The notes beneath the pieces were generated by a model that made no database searches, was not told the DNA's origin, and worked only from the letters and a program-made list of their open reading frames with translations. From an uncultured Bacillota bacterium (GTDB taxonomy: Bacteria > Bacillota_I > Bacilli_A > RF39 > UBA660): a stretch of DNA of 8,895 nt. Position numbers and translations under genes: made by a program. Below, in pieces: positions 1 through 6,720 of this stretch (its first letter is position 1; every line of letters starts with the position of its first letter). The stretch covers positions 1 through 8,895 of the forward strand of contig CANDCB010000025.1 of assembly GCA_947383065.1 (NCBI GenBank). Direction: 5' to 3'.

Positions 1-25
1 ATAAATAAAAGAAAATAACAACAAG

Positions 26-54
26 TAGAAAATAACTATGTTTTATGGTATAAT
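26..54 (+). promoter_or_regulatory. Sigma-A-type promoter with extended -10, upstream of the COG2426 gene
   Basis: The -10 hexamer is TATAAT at 49-54, preceded by TG at 46-47, giving an extended -10 (TGGTATAAT). A -35-like TAGAAA at 26-31 matches TTGACA at 4 of 6 positions with the ideal 17-bp spacer. Transcription would start near 61, leaving an AT-rich leader of about 60 nt before the ATG at 123. It would drive both genes of the 123-1231 operon. The extended -10 is seen directly; promoter activity is inferred. Confidence 0.6.
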
Positions 55-122
55 TTTTTATATAAACAATTAAGTTATATAAAAAATAAATATATGTTTA
101 ACAATAAGTTAAGGTGATTATT

Positions 123-590
123 ATGTTCATAAAATATATTATTGTATTTTTAGTTTCAATGGTTCCTTTAATTGAATTAAGAGGAGCAATTCCTATAGCA
201 GTTGGCTTAGGTCTAGATAAGTTAATATCTTTTATTATTGCCATTATTGGCAATATGTTACCAGTACCAGTTATATACCTTTTTTCTCGAAAAGTTTTAG
301 AGTGGGGAAAAGACAAAAAGTATATTGGCAAATTTTTTTCATGGTGTTTATTAAAAGGAGAAAAGGGTGGTCGAAAACTTCAAGCTAAGGCTGGAAAAGG
401 CCTTTACTGGGCATTATTCCTATTCGTGGGAATCCCTCTACCCGGAACAGGAGCTTGGACAGGAACCCTAGCTGCTAGTATCCTAGATTTAAACTTTAAA
501 AAAACTGTATTAGCTGTTATGGGCGGAGTTCTATTAGCTGGACTTATTATGATGGCTATTTCCTTCGGTTTATTTGAGGTGATATTTTAA
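123..590 (+). CDS. Small multi-drug export family membrane protein (COG2426)
   Basis: A 155-residue, very hydrophobic integral membrane protein with no signal peptide. Two family motifs are visible: PLIELRGAIP at 15-24 and GIPLPGTGAWTG at 103-114, glycine/proline-rich re-entrant-like segments typical of Sm_multidrug_ex (COG2426) proteins. Hydrophobic stretches lie near 4-18, 34-53, 96-104, 113-121 and 128-152, with a basic cytoplasmic-type loop near 56-93. The length is usual for the family. Despite the family name, transport function is poorly established and the substrate is unknown. I chose the ATG at 123 because AAGGTGA (111-117) is an ideal ribosome binding site for it; the in-frame GTG at 114 lies inside that site and is unlikely to be a start. 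Its stop overlaps the next start codon (TAATG), so the two genes are probably translationally coupled. Confidence 0.85.
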   Translation: MFIKYIIVFLVSMVPLIELRGAIPIAVGLGLDKLISFIIAIIGNMLPVPVIYLFSRKVLEWGKDKKYIGKFFSWCLLKGEKGGRKLQAKAGKGLYWALFLFVGIPLPGTGAWTGTLAASILDLNFKKTVLAVMGGVLLAGLIMMAISFGLFEVIF

Positions 591-1231
591 TGGAGACTAT
601 AGTATATTTAATTAGGCATTCTGAGACTACTTCTAAAAATAACATAAAAAATATTAACAATAATGATGATTATCAAATGAGTCAAGAAAAATTAATTCTA
701 TCAGTCAGTGGAGAAAAAAAGGCAGAGAAATTAAGCAAACTAGAAGAATTGCAAAATATTGATGCTGTTTATTCATCCAATTTTGTCAAGTCTATAGAAA
801 CAGCCAAATATATTGCTCTTGAAAATAATACAATTATTAATATTGATGAACGCTTAAATGAACGAAAAATAGGTAATATAAGAGAAATGGATTCCAAAGA
901 TTTTCATCGCTCACAGGTTAAAAATTTTGACTTTAAACTATCTGGAGGCGAATCTTTAAATGAAACAAAAAAAAGAATGATTGAAGTCATGAAAAACATC
1001 CTAATGTTTGAAACAGGCAATAAAGTTGCTATTATAAGTCATAGTACAGCTTTAACCTGCTTGCTTAGCGCTTGGTGTGATATGGGTAAAAATTACAATG
1101 ATGAAATTATTCTTTCATATAAAGATAGAACAATCGTAGATGGTCATTGGAATGCTCCTATGATGTATAAAGTCATTTTTGATGGTTTAAATGTTATTGA
1201 TCTCCAATGTATTGAACTCCCTCTTGATTAA
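590..1231 (+). CDS. Histidine phosphatase family protein (phosphoglycerate mutase-like)
   Basis: A 213-residue soluble protein of histidine phosphatase branch 1 (COG0406). The phosphate-accepting histidine is in LIRHSE (H10, with R9). The second catalytic histidine is H151 in IISHSTAL. The candidate acid is E91 in LNERKIG, and GGESL (119-123) is a usual family motif. The helix SSNFVKSIETA (62-72) corresponds to the usual SSPLxRAxxTA, but the expected phosphate-pocket arginine is Lys67 here. These proteins hydrolyse phosphomonoesters in the cytoplasm; substrates range from sugar phosphates to nucleotides and cannot be read from sequence. The start overlaps the upstream stop by 1 nt, and GAGGTGA at 576-582 is the ribosome binding site. 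The gene ends just before a strong bidirectional terminator. Family assignment is firm, substrate unknown. Confidence 0.88.
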   Translation: METIVYLIRHSETTSKNNIKNINNNDDYQMSQEKLILSVSGEKKAEKLSKLEELQNIDAVYSSNFVKSIETAKYIALENNTIINIDERLNERKIGNIREMDSKDFHRSQVKNFDFKLSGGESLNETKKRMIEVMKNILMFETGNKVAIISHSTALTCLLSAWCDMGKNYNDEIILSYKDRTIVDGHWNAPMMYKVIFDGLNVIDLQCIELPLD

Positions 1232-1258
1232 ATAAACTATAAAATTATAAAAGCTTCA

Positions 1259-1295
1259 AAAAAAGTTATAGAGATTATCCTTCTATAACTTTTTT
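1259..1295. terminator. Bidirectional Rho-independent terminator between convergent operons
   Basis: A perfect 14-bp inverted repeat pairs AAAAAAGTTATAGA (1259-1272) with TCTATAACTTTTTT (1282-1295) around a 9-nt loop. The T run at 1290-1295 serves the plus-strand operon; the A run at 1258-1264 is a U tract when read from the minus strand. The right arm lies inside the last codons of the Spx/ArsC-like gene, whose stop codon (1275-1277) falls in the loop. Confidence 0.85.
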
Positions 1296-1628
1296 ATATT
1301 CATCTTCTTTAAAACCAGTTAAAACAGTTTTTTCACAAACTAATATCGGCCTTTTTATAAGCATTCCATTTGAGCTAATGAGTTTTAAAATATCATCATC
1401 ACTCATTTTATCGATTTTACTTTTTAAATTTAATTCTTTATACAATAATCCACTTGTATTGACAAATCTTTTTATTGACAAATTACTTTTTAAATAATAT
1501 TTTTTTAATTCTTCATAAGTCGGGGGATTGTTTTTTATATCTTGTTGTTCATAAGTAATATTTGCCTCATCTAAAAACTTTTTTGCTTTTTGACAAGTAC
1601 TACATTTAGGATAATAAATAAATAGCAT
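1275..1628 (-). CDS. Spx/ArsC-like thioredoxin-fold protein (arsenate reductase family, COG1393)
   Basis: A 117-residue protein, the usual length for the ArsC/Spx/YffB family. It opens with YYPKCSTCQKAKKFL, giving a CxxC redox pair at C9 and C12. The conserved NTSG (57-60), SNGMLIKRPILV (86-97, with R93-P94) and GFKEDEY (105-111) follow. Members in Bacillota are annotated either as arsenate reductase family proteins or as Spx/MgsR-type regulators that bind the RNA polymerase alpha subunit. The CxxC fits a thiol/disulfide switch, but sequence alone does not separate the two roles. No other arsenic genes are present here, so arsenate reduction is the weaker guess. The start lies 2 nt after the femX-like stop, and its ribosome binding site (GGAAAGGAAG on the minus strand, about 1634-1643) sits inside the end of that gene, so the two are one transcript. 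Confidence 0.85.
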   Translation of the reverse strand: MLFIYYPKCSTCQKAKKFLDEANITYEQQDIKNNPPTYEELKKYYLKSNLSIKRFVNTSGLLYKELNLKSKIDKMSDDDILKLISSNGMLIKRPILVCEKTVLTGFKEDEYKKVIEG

Positions 1629-1630
1629 TC

Positions 1631-2839
1631 TTATCTTCCTTTCCTAATTTTACGATATCCTTTTAATAAAAAAGGTAAAATTTTATACCAAAAAGGTTTA
1701 TTTATTAAATCAAATTCACCTACAAATTCTATATAATCTCCTCCAATTTTCCTTTTATATTCATATATACCTGCTAAATTTTTATAACTAGTATGTGGAT
1801 CTCCTACAACCCCAAACAAATCAGCATATAAATATCCATCGTTATAAGCCTCTTTAATAAACTCGTAATATAGACGATTAACAGTTCCAGTATATGTTGC
1901 TACATCATCATTTCCAATATATAAAGACCAAGCCCCAGTTTTTGAATATGTACATATTAAAGACGCACAAGCATATTCTTCTTTATGTTCTTTTAAGACA
2001 TCTTTAAAGTAGTCAATATCTTTCTGAATCTTTATTTTTCTATCTTCTTTTTTTTCACTTTCTAAATCTTTAGTAAATTTTTCTATTAAATGACTAGGAT
2101 TAATTTTGACATTATAAATTTTTACATAACCATCTTTTTTTAATTCTTCATAAACATTTTTATAATAGTCATAACTATATTCATTAAAACCATCTTTATT
2201 AGATATTAACTTTATTAAATTATGGAAAGTATTTACTTCTTCTGCTAAATATACTTCTAAATCATAATTATAACTGCGTTTAACAGGACGATAAAATGAT
2301 TTCGAAAATGTTTTTTCTACTTCTTCAAAACTATTATATTTTTCAAAATATGTTCTAAAAGTATATCTTGGTTGATTACCTTCATATAATTTATTAAAGC
2401 CTTTATGTTTATAACCTAATTCAATAAAATTATTAAATATATCATAATTGTTAATTCCATTTTCGATTTTTTTAGCCTCTAAATCTATTTCATGGTACAT
2501 TATTGGTGGATCTAATTTTAAATAAATTGCCTGTTCTTCTTTTAGATATTCCCTCAAGCATCTAGTAAATTCTTCTAAAATCTTCTTATCAGAAAAATCC
2601 ATTGTAAATCCTCTAGGCGAATAAAAATAACACATATTTAGTGGCGTTTTCTTTTTTAATAATAAAGCTGAAGCTACTAGATTACCATCATCATCTTTTA
2701 AACCGACATAACATGGAAGTTGACCACGATTCTTATAACATGCTTGTCCCCAACCATAACTTTGCATAAAATGACTATTAGGTGTTTTCTTTACAAAGTT
2801 TTCATACTCATCTTTTTTTAAGTTTTTAATAAATTCCAT
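1631..2839 (-). CDS. FemX/FemAB-family tRNA-dependent peptidoglycan bridge aminoacyltransferase
   Basis: A 402-residue cytoplasmic enzyme of the FemABX (COG2348) family, which adds amino acids from aminoacyl-tRNA to the lipid II stem peptide to build the interpeptide bridge. Visible family features: HFMQSYGWGQ (23-32), YSPRGFTMDF (73-82), KLDPP (108-112), QPRYTFR (156-162), a charged helical insertion near 251-288 matching the coiled-coil arm of Fem enzymes, and a C-terminal block with DLFGVVGDP (340-348), YKRKIGGDYIEFVGEF (361-376) and NKPFWY. The two halves fit the double GNAT-like fold, and the length is normal. The C terminus is basic and amphipathic, which could favour membrane contact. 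The ATG at 2839 is preceded by AAGGATGTGAT. The amino acid used and the position in the bridge cannot be told. It heads a minus-strand operon with the Spx/ArsC-like gene. Confidence 0.9.
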   Translation of the reverse strand: MEFIKNLKKDEYENFVKKTPNSHFMQSYGWGQACYKNRGQLPCYVGLKDDDGNLVASALLLKKKTPLNMCYFYSPRGFTMDFSDKKILEEFTRCLREYLKEEQAIYLKLDPPIMYHEIDLEAKKIENGINNYDIFNNFIELGYKHKGFNKLYEGNQPRYTFRTYFEKYNSFEEVEKTFSKSFYRPVKRSYNYDLEVYLAEEVNTFHNLIKLISNKDGFNEYSYDYYKNVYEELKKDGYVKIYNVKINPSHLIEKFTKDLESEKKEDRKIKIQKDIDYFKDVLKEHKEEYACASLICTYSKTGAWSLYIGNDDVATYTGTVNRLYYEFIKEAYNDGYLYADLFGVVGDPHTSYKNLAGIYEYKRKIGGDYIEFVGEFDLINKPFWYKILPFLLKGYRKIRKGR

Positions 2840-2857
2840 TATATCACATCCTTTTTT

Positions 2858-2866
2858 AGTATAACA
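2858..2866 (-). promoter_or_regulatory. Possible extended -10 for the femX-like operon
   Basis: Read on the minus strand, 2866 to 2858 is TGTTATACT, a near-perfect extended -10. No good -35 is seen 16-18 bp upstream. The predicted start would fall almost at the ribosome binding site (about 2845-2855), giving a leader of only about 12 nt, which weakens the call. The 190-bp divergent region 2840-3029 must hold promoters for both directions; apart from this and the thyX candidate I see nothing clear in it. Confidence 0.3.
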
Positions 2867-2960
2867 TATATTACTTGCTATATGCTTTATTTTAAAATTT
2901 AATATATCTAAAAAATATTTCCTAATAACAAAAAACTATATCAAGCGTAAAAAATACACT

Positions 2961-2988
2961 TTAAGTTTTATTAAGATTGTAGTATACT
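2961..2988 (+). promoter_or_regulatory. Probable thyX promoter
   Basis: A -10-like TATACT lies at 2983-2988, inside an 8-bp palindrome AGTATACT (2981-2988). The upstream -35 is weak: TTAAGT at 2961-2966 with a 16-bp spacer matches 3 of 6 positions. Transcription would begin near 2995, leaving about 35 nt before the ATG at 3030 and its strong AAAAGGAG ribosome binding site (3013-3020). Confidence 0.45.
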
Positions 2989-3029
2989 TTAAAATGTAGA
3001 GACAAGATTGGTAAAAGGAGAGAATTAAA

Positions 3030-4463
3030 ATGAAAGTAGTAATGCTTGGTAATAACACCAAAAAAGAAATAGAAAAAAGGTTGCAGATAGTTGCTTCTGC
3101 TGGTAACTTATCTCGTGCTGATGGAACTGTAACTCAAGTCTTAGAGAATCATAAAAGCTATGAAGAAAATTTAAAGCTTGCAAGAGCTATAGTAGGGTAT
3201 GGACATAAATCCATATCTGAACATGACTATTTAGTATTTGCTCTTGAAAATGTTTCAATGTTACTAGAGCAAATAATTATAGGATACAGATTAACATCAT
3301 TTACAATTAAATCTAGAAGAAATGTCGACTTTAGAAGTGTTGGAACTTATGTCCCAGACTTTAAAGATGCTAATGACAATGTTCTTCCGAACAATAAAAA
3401 GTTACAAGAATTATATAGAAAAAATGCTGAAAAATTATTTAATAAATATGGGGAACTTGTAGATGAAGGTATTCCTGTTGAAGATTGCCGATATTTATTA
3501 CCTTACACTATTAATGGTAATATTATAATGGGTTGTGACGCTAATGAATTACTTAATATGACTAGTGATATGCTATATGGTGAAGTTTCTAAAATTAGTG
3601 AAATTCATGAATTGGGTGAAAAGTTAGCAGAAATGATTAGAAAATATGTTCCGTATTTAGGAAGATCTTTAGATAAAGAAAGAGACAGTATATTTTATGG
3701 GGATAAATTTTCTTTTCTAGATAAATTAGTTCCAAATATTAATCACCCTCAACAAGCTCATTTATTAGAAAAGGTTGAAATGACTGATTATACTCCTAAT
3801 GCAGATTGGAAAGTGCTAGTTAGTGTTTTAATGGCTAGATATCAATATACTTATAAACAAGCTGAAGCAATATTACATGAATTAGGAGATATAAACCCAG
3901 ATATTAAAAGAGATATAATGAAAGCTCTTATAAATAGTAAGAATCAAAGAGAATTAGAACAAGTAATATTTTCCTTCCAAATGCCAATATCTTTAGCGGT
4001 CTTAACTCATATGACTAGACATAGAATGCATTCACTTTTAGTTCCTAAATTCACTAGTATTAATTTTGAAAATATTATCGTCCCAGATACTATTAAAGAA
4101 GCACATGAAGAAGAATATCGCGAATTATTTGCAAATAATATGTTACTTATGGAAGAATTTAAACGTGAAGGTGTTAGACCAGAAGACCTAATATGTTTCT
4201 TGCAATGCGGTCATGGCGTAAATATCACCACTACGATGAATGCTAGATGTCTAGAATGGATTAGCAGAATGAGATGTTGTAATAAAGCTCAATTAGAACC
4301 TAGAAGACTTGCTAATCAAATGGTTGAACAAGCTTCAAAAGTTGCTCCACTTATTGGTGAGGGACTTGGTCCTACATGTAAAGTATTTGGATATTGTAAC
4401 GAAGGCAAAGACAGCTGTAAAAATAGAGGCGTTGTTATAAAAGCCAAGAAAAAAGAATCATAA
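3030..4463 (+). CDS. thyX: Double-length FAD-dependent thymidylate synthase (ThyX)
   Basis: ThyX makes dTMP from dUMP using methylene-tetrahydrofolate, FAD and NADPH. At 477 residues this is about twice the usual 220-250, and it reads as two fused ThyX-like domains (about 1-215 and 235-450). Domain 1 carries GHKSISEH (58-65, the GHxSxxEH motif) and GYRLTSFTIKSRR (85-97), where the usual RHR has become GYR but the later SxR is kept. Domain 2 carries THMTRHRMHS (326-335) with an intact RHR but Lys340 where the motif serine is expected, and MNARCLEW (403-410) with the NAR motif. In domain 1 the NAR position is DAN (170-172). Residues 58-87 and 303-332 line up without a gap. The C terminus is cysteine-rich (C450, C456, C463). 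It has its own terminator and no evident operon partner. Family assignment is firm; the division of the active site is my inference. Confidence 0.88.
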   Translation: MKVVMLGNNTKKEIEKRLQIVASAGNLSRADGTVTQVLENHKSYEENLKLARAIVGYGHKSISEHDYLVFALENVSMLLEQIIIGYRLTSFTIKSRRNVDFRSVGTYVPDFKDANDNVLPNNKKLQELYRKNAEKLFNKYGELVDEGIPVEDCRYLLPYTINGNIIMGCDANELLNMTSDMLYGEVSKISEIHELGEKLAEMIRKYVPYLGRSLDKERDSIFYGDKFSFLDKLVPNINHPQQAHLLEKVEMTDYTPNADWKVLVSVLMARYQYTYKQAEAILHELGDINPDIKRDIMKALINSKNQRELEQVIFSFQMPISLAVLTHMTRHRMHSLLVPKFTSINFENIIVPDTIKEAHEEEYRELFANNMLLMEEFKREGVRPEDLICFLQCGHGVNITTTMNARCLEWISRMRCCNKAQLEPRRLANQMVEQASKVAPLIGEGLGPTCKVFGYCNEGKDSCKNRGVVIKAKKKES

Positions 4464-4480
4464 TTTAAATAGTTAAAATT

Positions 4481-4523
4481 AAAGGAAAGTATTTACATCT
4501 TTATATTATACTTTCTTTTTTTT
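4481..4523 (+). terminator. Rho-independent terminator of thyX
   Basis: The arms AAAGGAAAGTAT (4481-4492) and ATACTTTCTTTT (4508-4519) pair over 12 positions with one G-U wobble, around a 15-nt loop. The T tract continues to 4523. It begins 17 nt after the thyX stop, which supports thyX being transcribed alone. Confidence 0.75.
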
Positions 4524-4564
4524 AATTTTTTTGATAGTATAAGTGGCATAAGTAGGTGATATTC

Positions 4565-5506
4565 ATGATTAATTATAAAATCGTTAATGCAACAGATAAA
4601 GATAAAGAGATGTTAACAAGTATCAAACTTGTTACAATGATTGACGACGAAATGGATAAAGTATTATCATCTTCCGAAAAACAAAAAATTAGAAAAAGTG
4701 TTTTAAAAAACATAGAATTAACAGGTGACTCTTATAAAATCATTTACATTGACAATAAAATAGCTGGAGCATATGTTACAATTCCTTATGAATTAGGAAC
4801 TATAATTGATGAAATATATTTATTTGATGAATATCGTAACAAAAAAATTGGTACTAGCATAATAGAAAAGATAAAAAAAGAAAATCAAGAATTATATATT
4901 TGGGTTTATAAAAATAACAAGAAAGCCCTAAATTTATTTTTAAGATTAGGTTTCATCCCCATATCTAATGGTCGAACTATGATTTTAAAGTTTGATAAAA
5001 TATTTAATGCAATTAAGGAAAAAATAAATAATATTAAACTAGGATATCGTGACAAAGATGGAAATCTATATTCTAATTTTAAATGGAATTTTAAAGATAT
5101 TTTCTATTTTCAAAGTCCTAAACAATTATTAGAAAGTCAAATTGGTACTTGTTTTGAACAAGTCGAATTAGAACGAGATCTTATTTCTAAACTAGGATGT
5201 GAAGTAAGAACATACTTTATTTACTATCCTAGTGATACTTATGAACTATCACATGCATTCTTAATTTATAAAGATTCAAAAAAATATTATTGGCTTGAAA
5301 ATGCTTGGCAAAAGTATAAGGGTTTACACACATATAATACAAAAGAAGATTTATTTAATGACGTTCTAAATAAATTTGTAACTACAATTCCCAAAGGTGA
5401 TTTTAAAAAAGTCAAAATGTATTTATATGAAAAACCAAGATTTGGAATTAATTATCTTAAGTTTTTTGCTCATTGTATTAATGGCCGTAATATGAAAATA
5501 AAGTAA
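4565..5506 (+). CDS. GNAT acetyltransferase domain fused to a transglutaminase-like domain
   Basis: A 313-residue two-domain protein. Residues about 1-145 look like a GNAT N-acetyltransferase: IIDEIYLFDEYRNKKIGTSI (80-99) is the strand plus acetyl-CoA pyrophosphate loop (RNKKIG where RxxGxG/A is usual), and NNKKALNLFLRLGF (117-130) is the late GNAT motif. Residues about 155-290 resemble bacterial transglutaminase-like cysteine enzymes: GTCFEQVELER (194-204, Cys196), ELSHAFLIY (227-235, His230) and YYWLENAW (241-248, Glu245) give a plausible Cys-His-acid triad. The acceptor of the acetyl group and the substrate of the second domain are unknown. The ATG at 4565 fits the site TAGGTGAT (4553-4560); an in-frame GTG at 4556 lies within that site. 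It stands between the thyX terminator and the next promoter, apparently alone. The GNAT call is moderate to good, the transglutaminase-like call moderate. Confidence 0.75.
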   Translation: MINYKIVNATDKDKEMLTSIKLVTMIDDEMDKVLSSSEKQKIRKSVLKNIELTGDSYKIIYIDNKIAGAYVTIPYELGTIIDEIYLFDEYRNKKIGTSIIEKIKKENQELYIWVYKNNKKALNLFLRLGFIPISNGRTMILKFDKIFNAIKEKINNIKLGYRDKDGNLYSNFKWNFKDIFYFQSPKQLLESQIGTCFEQVELERDLISKLGCEVRTYFIYYPSDTYELSHAFLIYKDSKKYYWLENAWQKYKGLHTYNTKEDLFNDVLNKFVTTIPKGDFKKVKMYLYEKPRFGINYLKFFAHCINGRNMKIK

Positions 5507-5534
5507 CTTTAAGTACTATTTTATTTATTATAAT

Positions 5535-5557
5535 TGTTATAATTCATATGTTATAAT
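5535..5557 (+). promoter_or_regulatory. Two tandem extended -10 elements upstream of the TM2 gene
   Basis: TGTTATAAT occurs at 5535-5543 and again at 5549-5557, 14 bp apart, each a perfect extended -10. A further TTATAAT lies at 5528-5534. No convincing -35 is seen. The first copy would start transcription near 5550, giving a leader of about 25 nt before the ATG at 5575. The second would start inside the GAAGGTG ribosome binding site and is less likely to be productive. Confidence 0.45.
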
Positions 5558-5574
5558 AAAGAAGGTGTATTAAG

Positions 5575-6696
5575 ATGAAATTAATTGAAATTAAATGTCC
5601 AAATTGCCATTCAAACTTAAATATTAAAGAAAGTAAATCAAAAAAAATTATATGTGAGTATTGTAACACAGAATTTTTGTTAGATGATGATACCAAAATC
5701 GTCAAGCATATAATAGAAGGGCAAATAACGGAGGAGCAAGAATTTATTAATGCTCAAACTAATTTAAATATTTTAAAAAATTATGATGAAAGCTATGAAT
5801 GTTATTTAAAATTATCTAAAAAATATGTTAATAATAAAGATATTTGGTTAGGTTTATTACGAAGTTTAACTCATGACTTTACATATAAATATGGAAGTGA
5901 AACTTTTAAAGTAGAATATCAAAAATATTGGAATAATTTTAAGTCTTTAGCATCTCCTAGCGATATTGATATTTATAAAGAAAAATATCACCAATACGAT
6001 ATAAATACTAATGCTAGTGATAAAGCCTCAGACTCAGTTAAAAAAGAAAAATGTTTTTTTATAGCCACGGTCTTTGGCGGATGGTTTGGTCTTCATCATT
6101 ATTTAAATAAAAACTATATAATGGGTATTGTATACACTTTCTCATATGGTTTATTTGGAATAGGCTGGTTTTACGACATTTACAAGGAAGCAAAAAAGTG
6201 GCCAAACTCTAACCAAATAAAAATAACTCGTTACATAATGACTTTCTTCTATCTTGTTATTGGCCTTGCTTTAAAAGATTATTTTATTCCAACTTTTATT
6301 CTATGCTTAATTTCTGCCTTTTTAATGTTCAATATTTTTTGGGATTTATTTAATATAAAAAATATTGCTGCCCGTATTTTCATCCCCTTATTTATTTTTT
6401 TCGTTGGAATTATAATTGGACCTACTGCTTTACCAGAAAATTTAGAGGGGAATTGGCTTCCAATAGATAATAATACAAATATTGATTATATGATTCTTAA
6501 AGAAAATGATACTAAAATTTATATTGATGGAATAGAATATCATTCAACTTATAATAACTATTACAAAGGATTAGTTTTTATTGAAATGTCTACTGAAAAA
6601 GACTATAAATTTAAATATGATGATGATACAAAACACCTTTGTTTACTTGATAAATCAGAAAATTGTGTAGGAATGTTTGAGCTTAGTCAAAACTAA
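5575..6696 (+). CDS. Zinc-ribbon and TM2-domain membrane protein
   Basis: A 373-residue membrane protein of unknown role. Residues 5-35 form a zinc ribbon with CPNC (8-11) and CEYC (27-30). Residues about 52-125 are helical and charged, possibly a degenerate TPR-like segment. Residues about 158-205 are a TM2 domain: VFGGWFGLHHYLNKNY (166-181) followed by GLFGIGWFYDIY (192-203), two membrane spans with the characteristic glycine/aspartate turns. Three more hydrophobic segments follow near 219-235, 237-257 and 267-284. The last 85 residues form a soluble domain starting LEGNWLP (290-296), whose GxW start recalls lipocalin-like folds but is not assigned. The zinc ribbon is probably cytoplasmic; the side of the C-terminal domain depends on whether the span count is odd. 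The start is supported by GAAGGTG (5561-5567). Confidence 0.8.
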   Translation: MKLIEIKCPNCHSNLNIKESKSKKIICEYCNTEFLLDDDTKIVKHIIEGQITEEQEFINAQTNLNILKNYDESYECYLKLSKKYVNNKDIWLGLLRSLTHDFTYKYGSETFKVEYQKYWNNFKSLASPSDIDIYKEKYHQYDINTNASDKASDSVKKEKCFFIATVFGGWFGLHHYLNKNYIMGIVYTFSYGLFGIGWFYDIYKEAKKWPNSNQIKITRYIMTFFYLVIGLALKDYFIPTFILCLISAFLMFNIFWDLFNIKNIAARIFIPLFIFFVGIIIGPTALPENLEGNWLPIDNNTNIDYMILKENDTKIYIDGIEYHSTYNNYYKGLVFIEMSTEKDYKFKYDDDTKHLCLLDKSENCVGMFELSQN

Positions 6697-6720
6697 CTCA
6701 ACTATAAAATAGGAAGATAA

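Noticed and set aside
98..331. A 77-codon minus-strand frame opposite the COG2426 gene
   Set aside because: It is antisense to a clear membrane protein gene, has no recognisable domain and no suitable ribosome binding site; it is a shadow frame.
1275..1628. Naming the CxxC protein a true arsenate reductase (arsC)
   Set aside because: The family includes Spx/MgsR regulators and YffB-like proteins, and there are no other arsenic genes nearby, so only a family-level call is justified.
2981..2988. Palindrome AGTATACT upstream of thyX as a repressor operator
   Set aside because: Eight-base A/T-rich palindromes are common by chance here, and this one is explained by the TATACT -10 element.
5495..5522. 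Possible terminator after the GNAT/transglutaminase-like gene
   Set aside because: Only AGTA/TACT plus AAAAT/ATTTT with a 2-nt bulge can pair, all but one pair being A-T; too weak to call in such AT-rich sequence.
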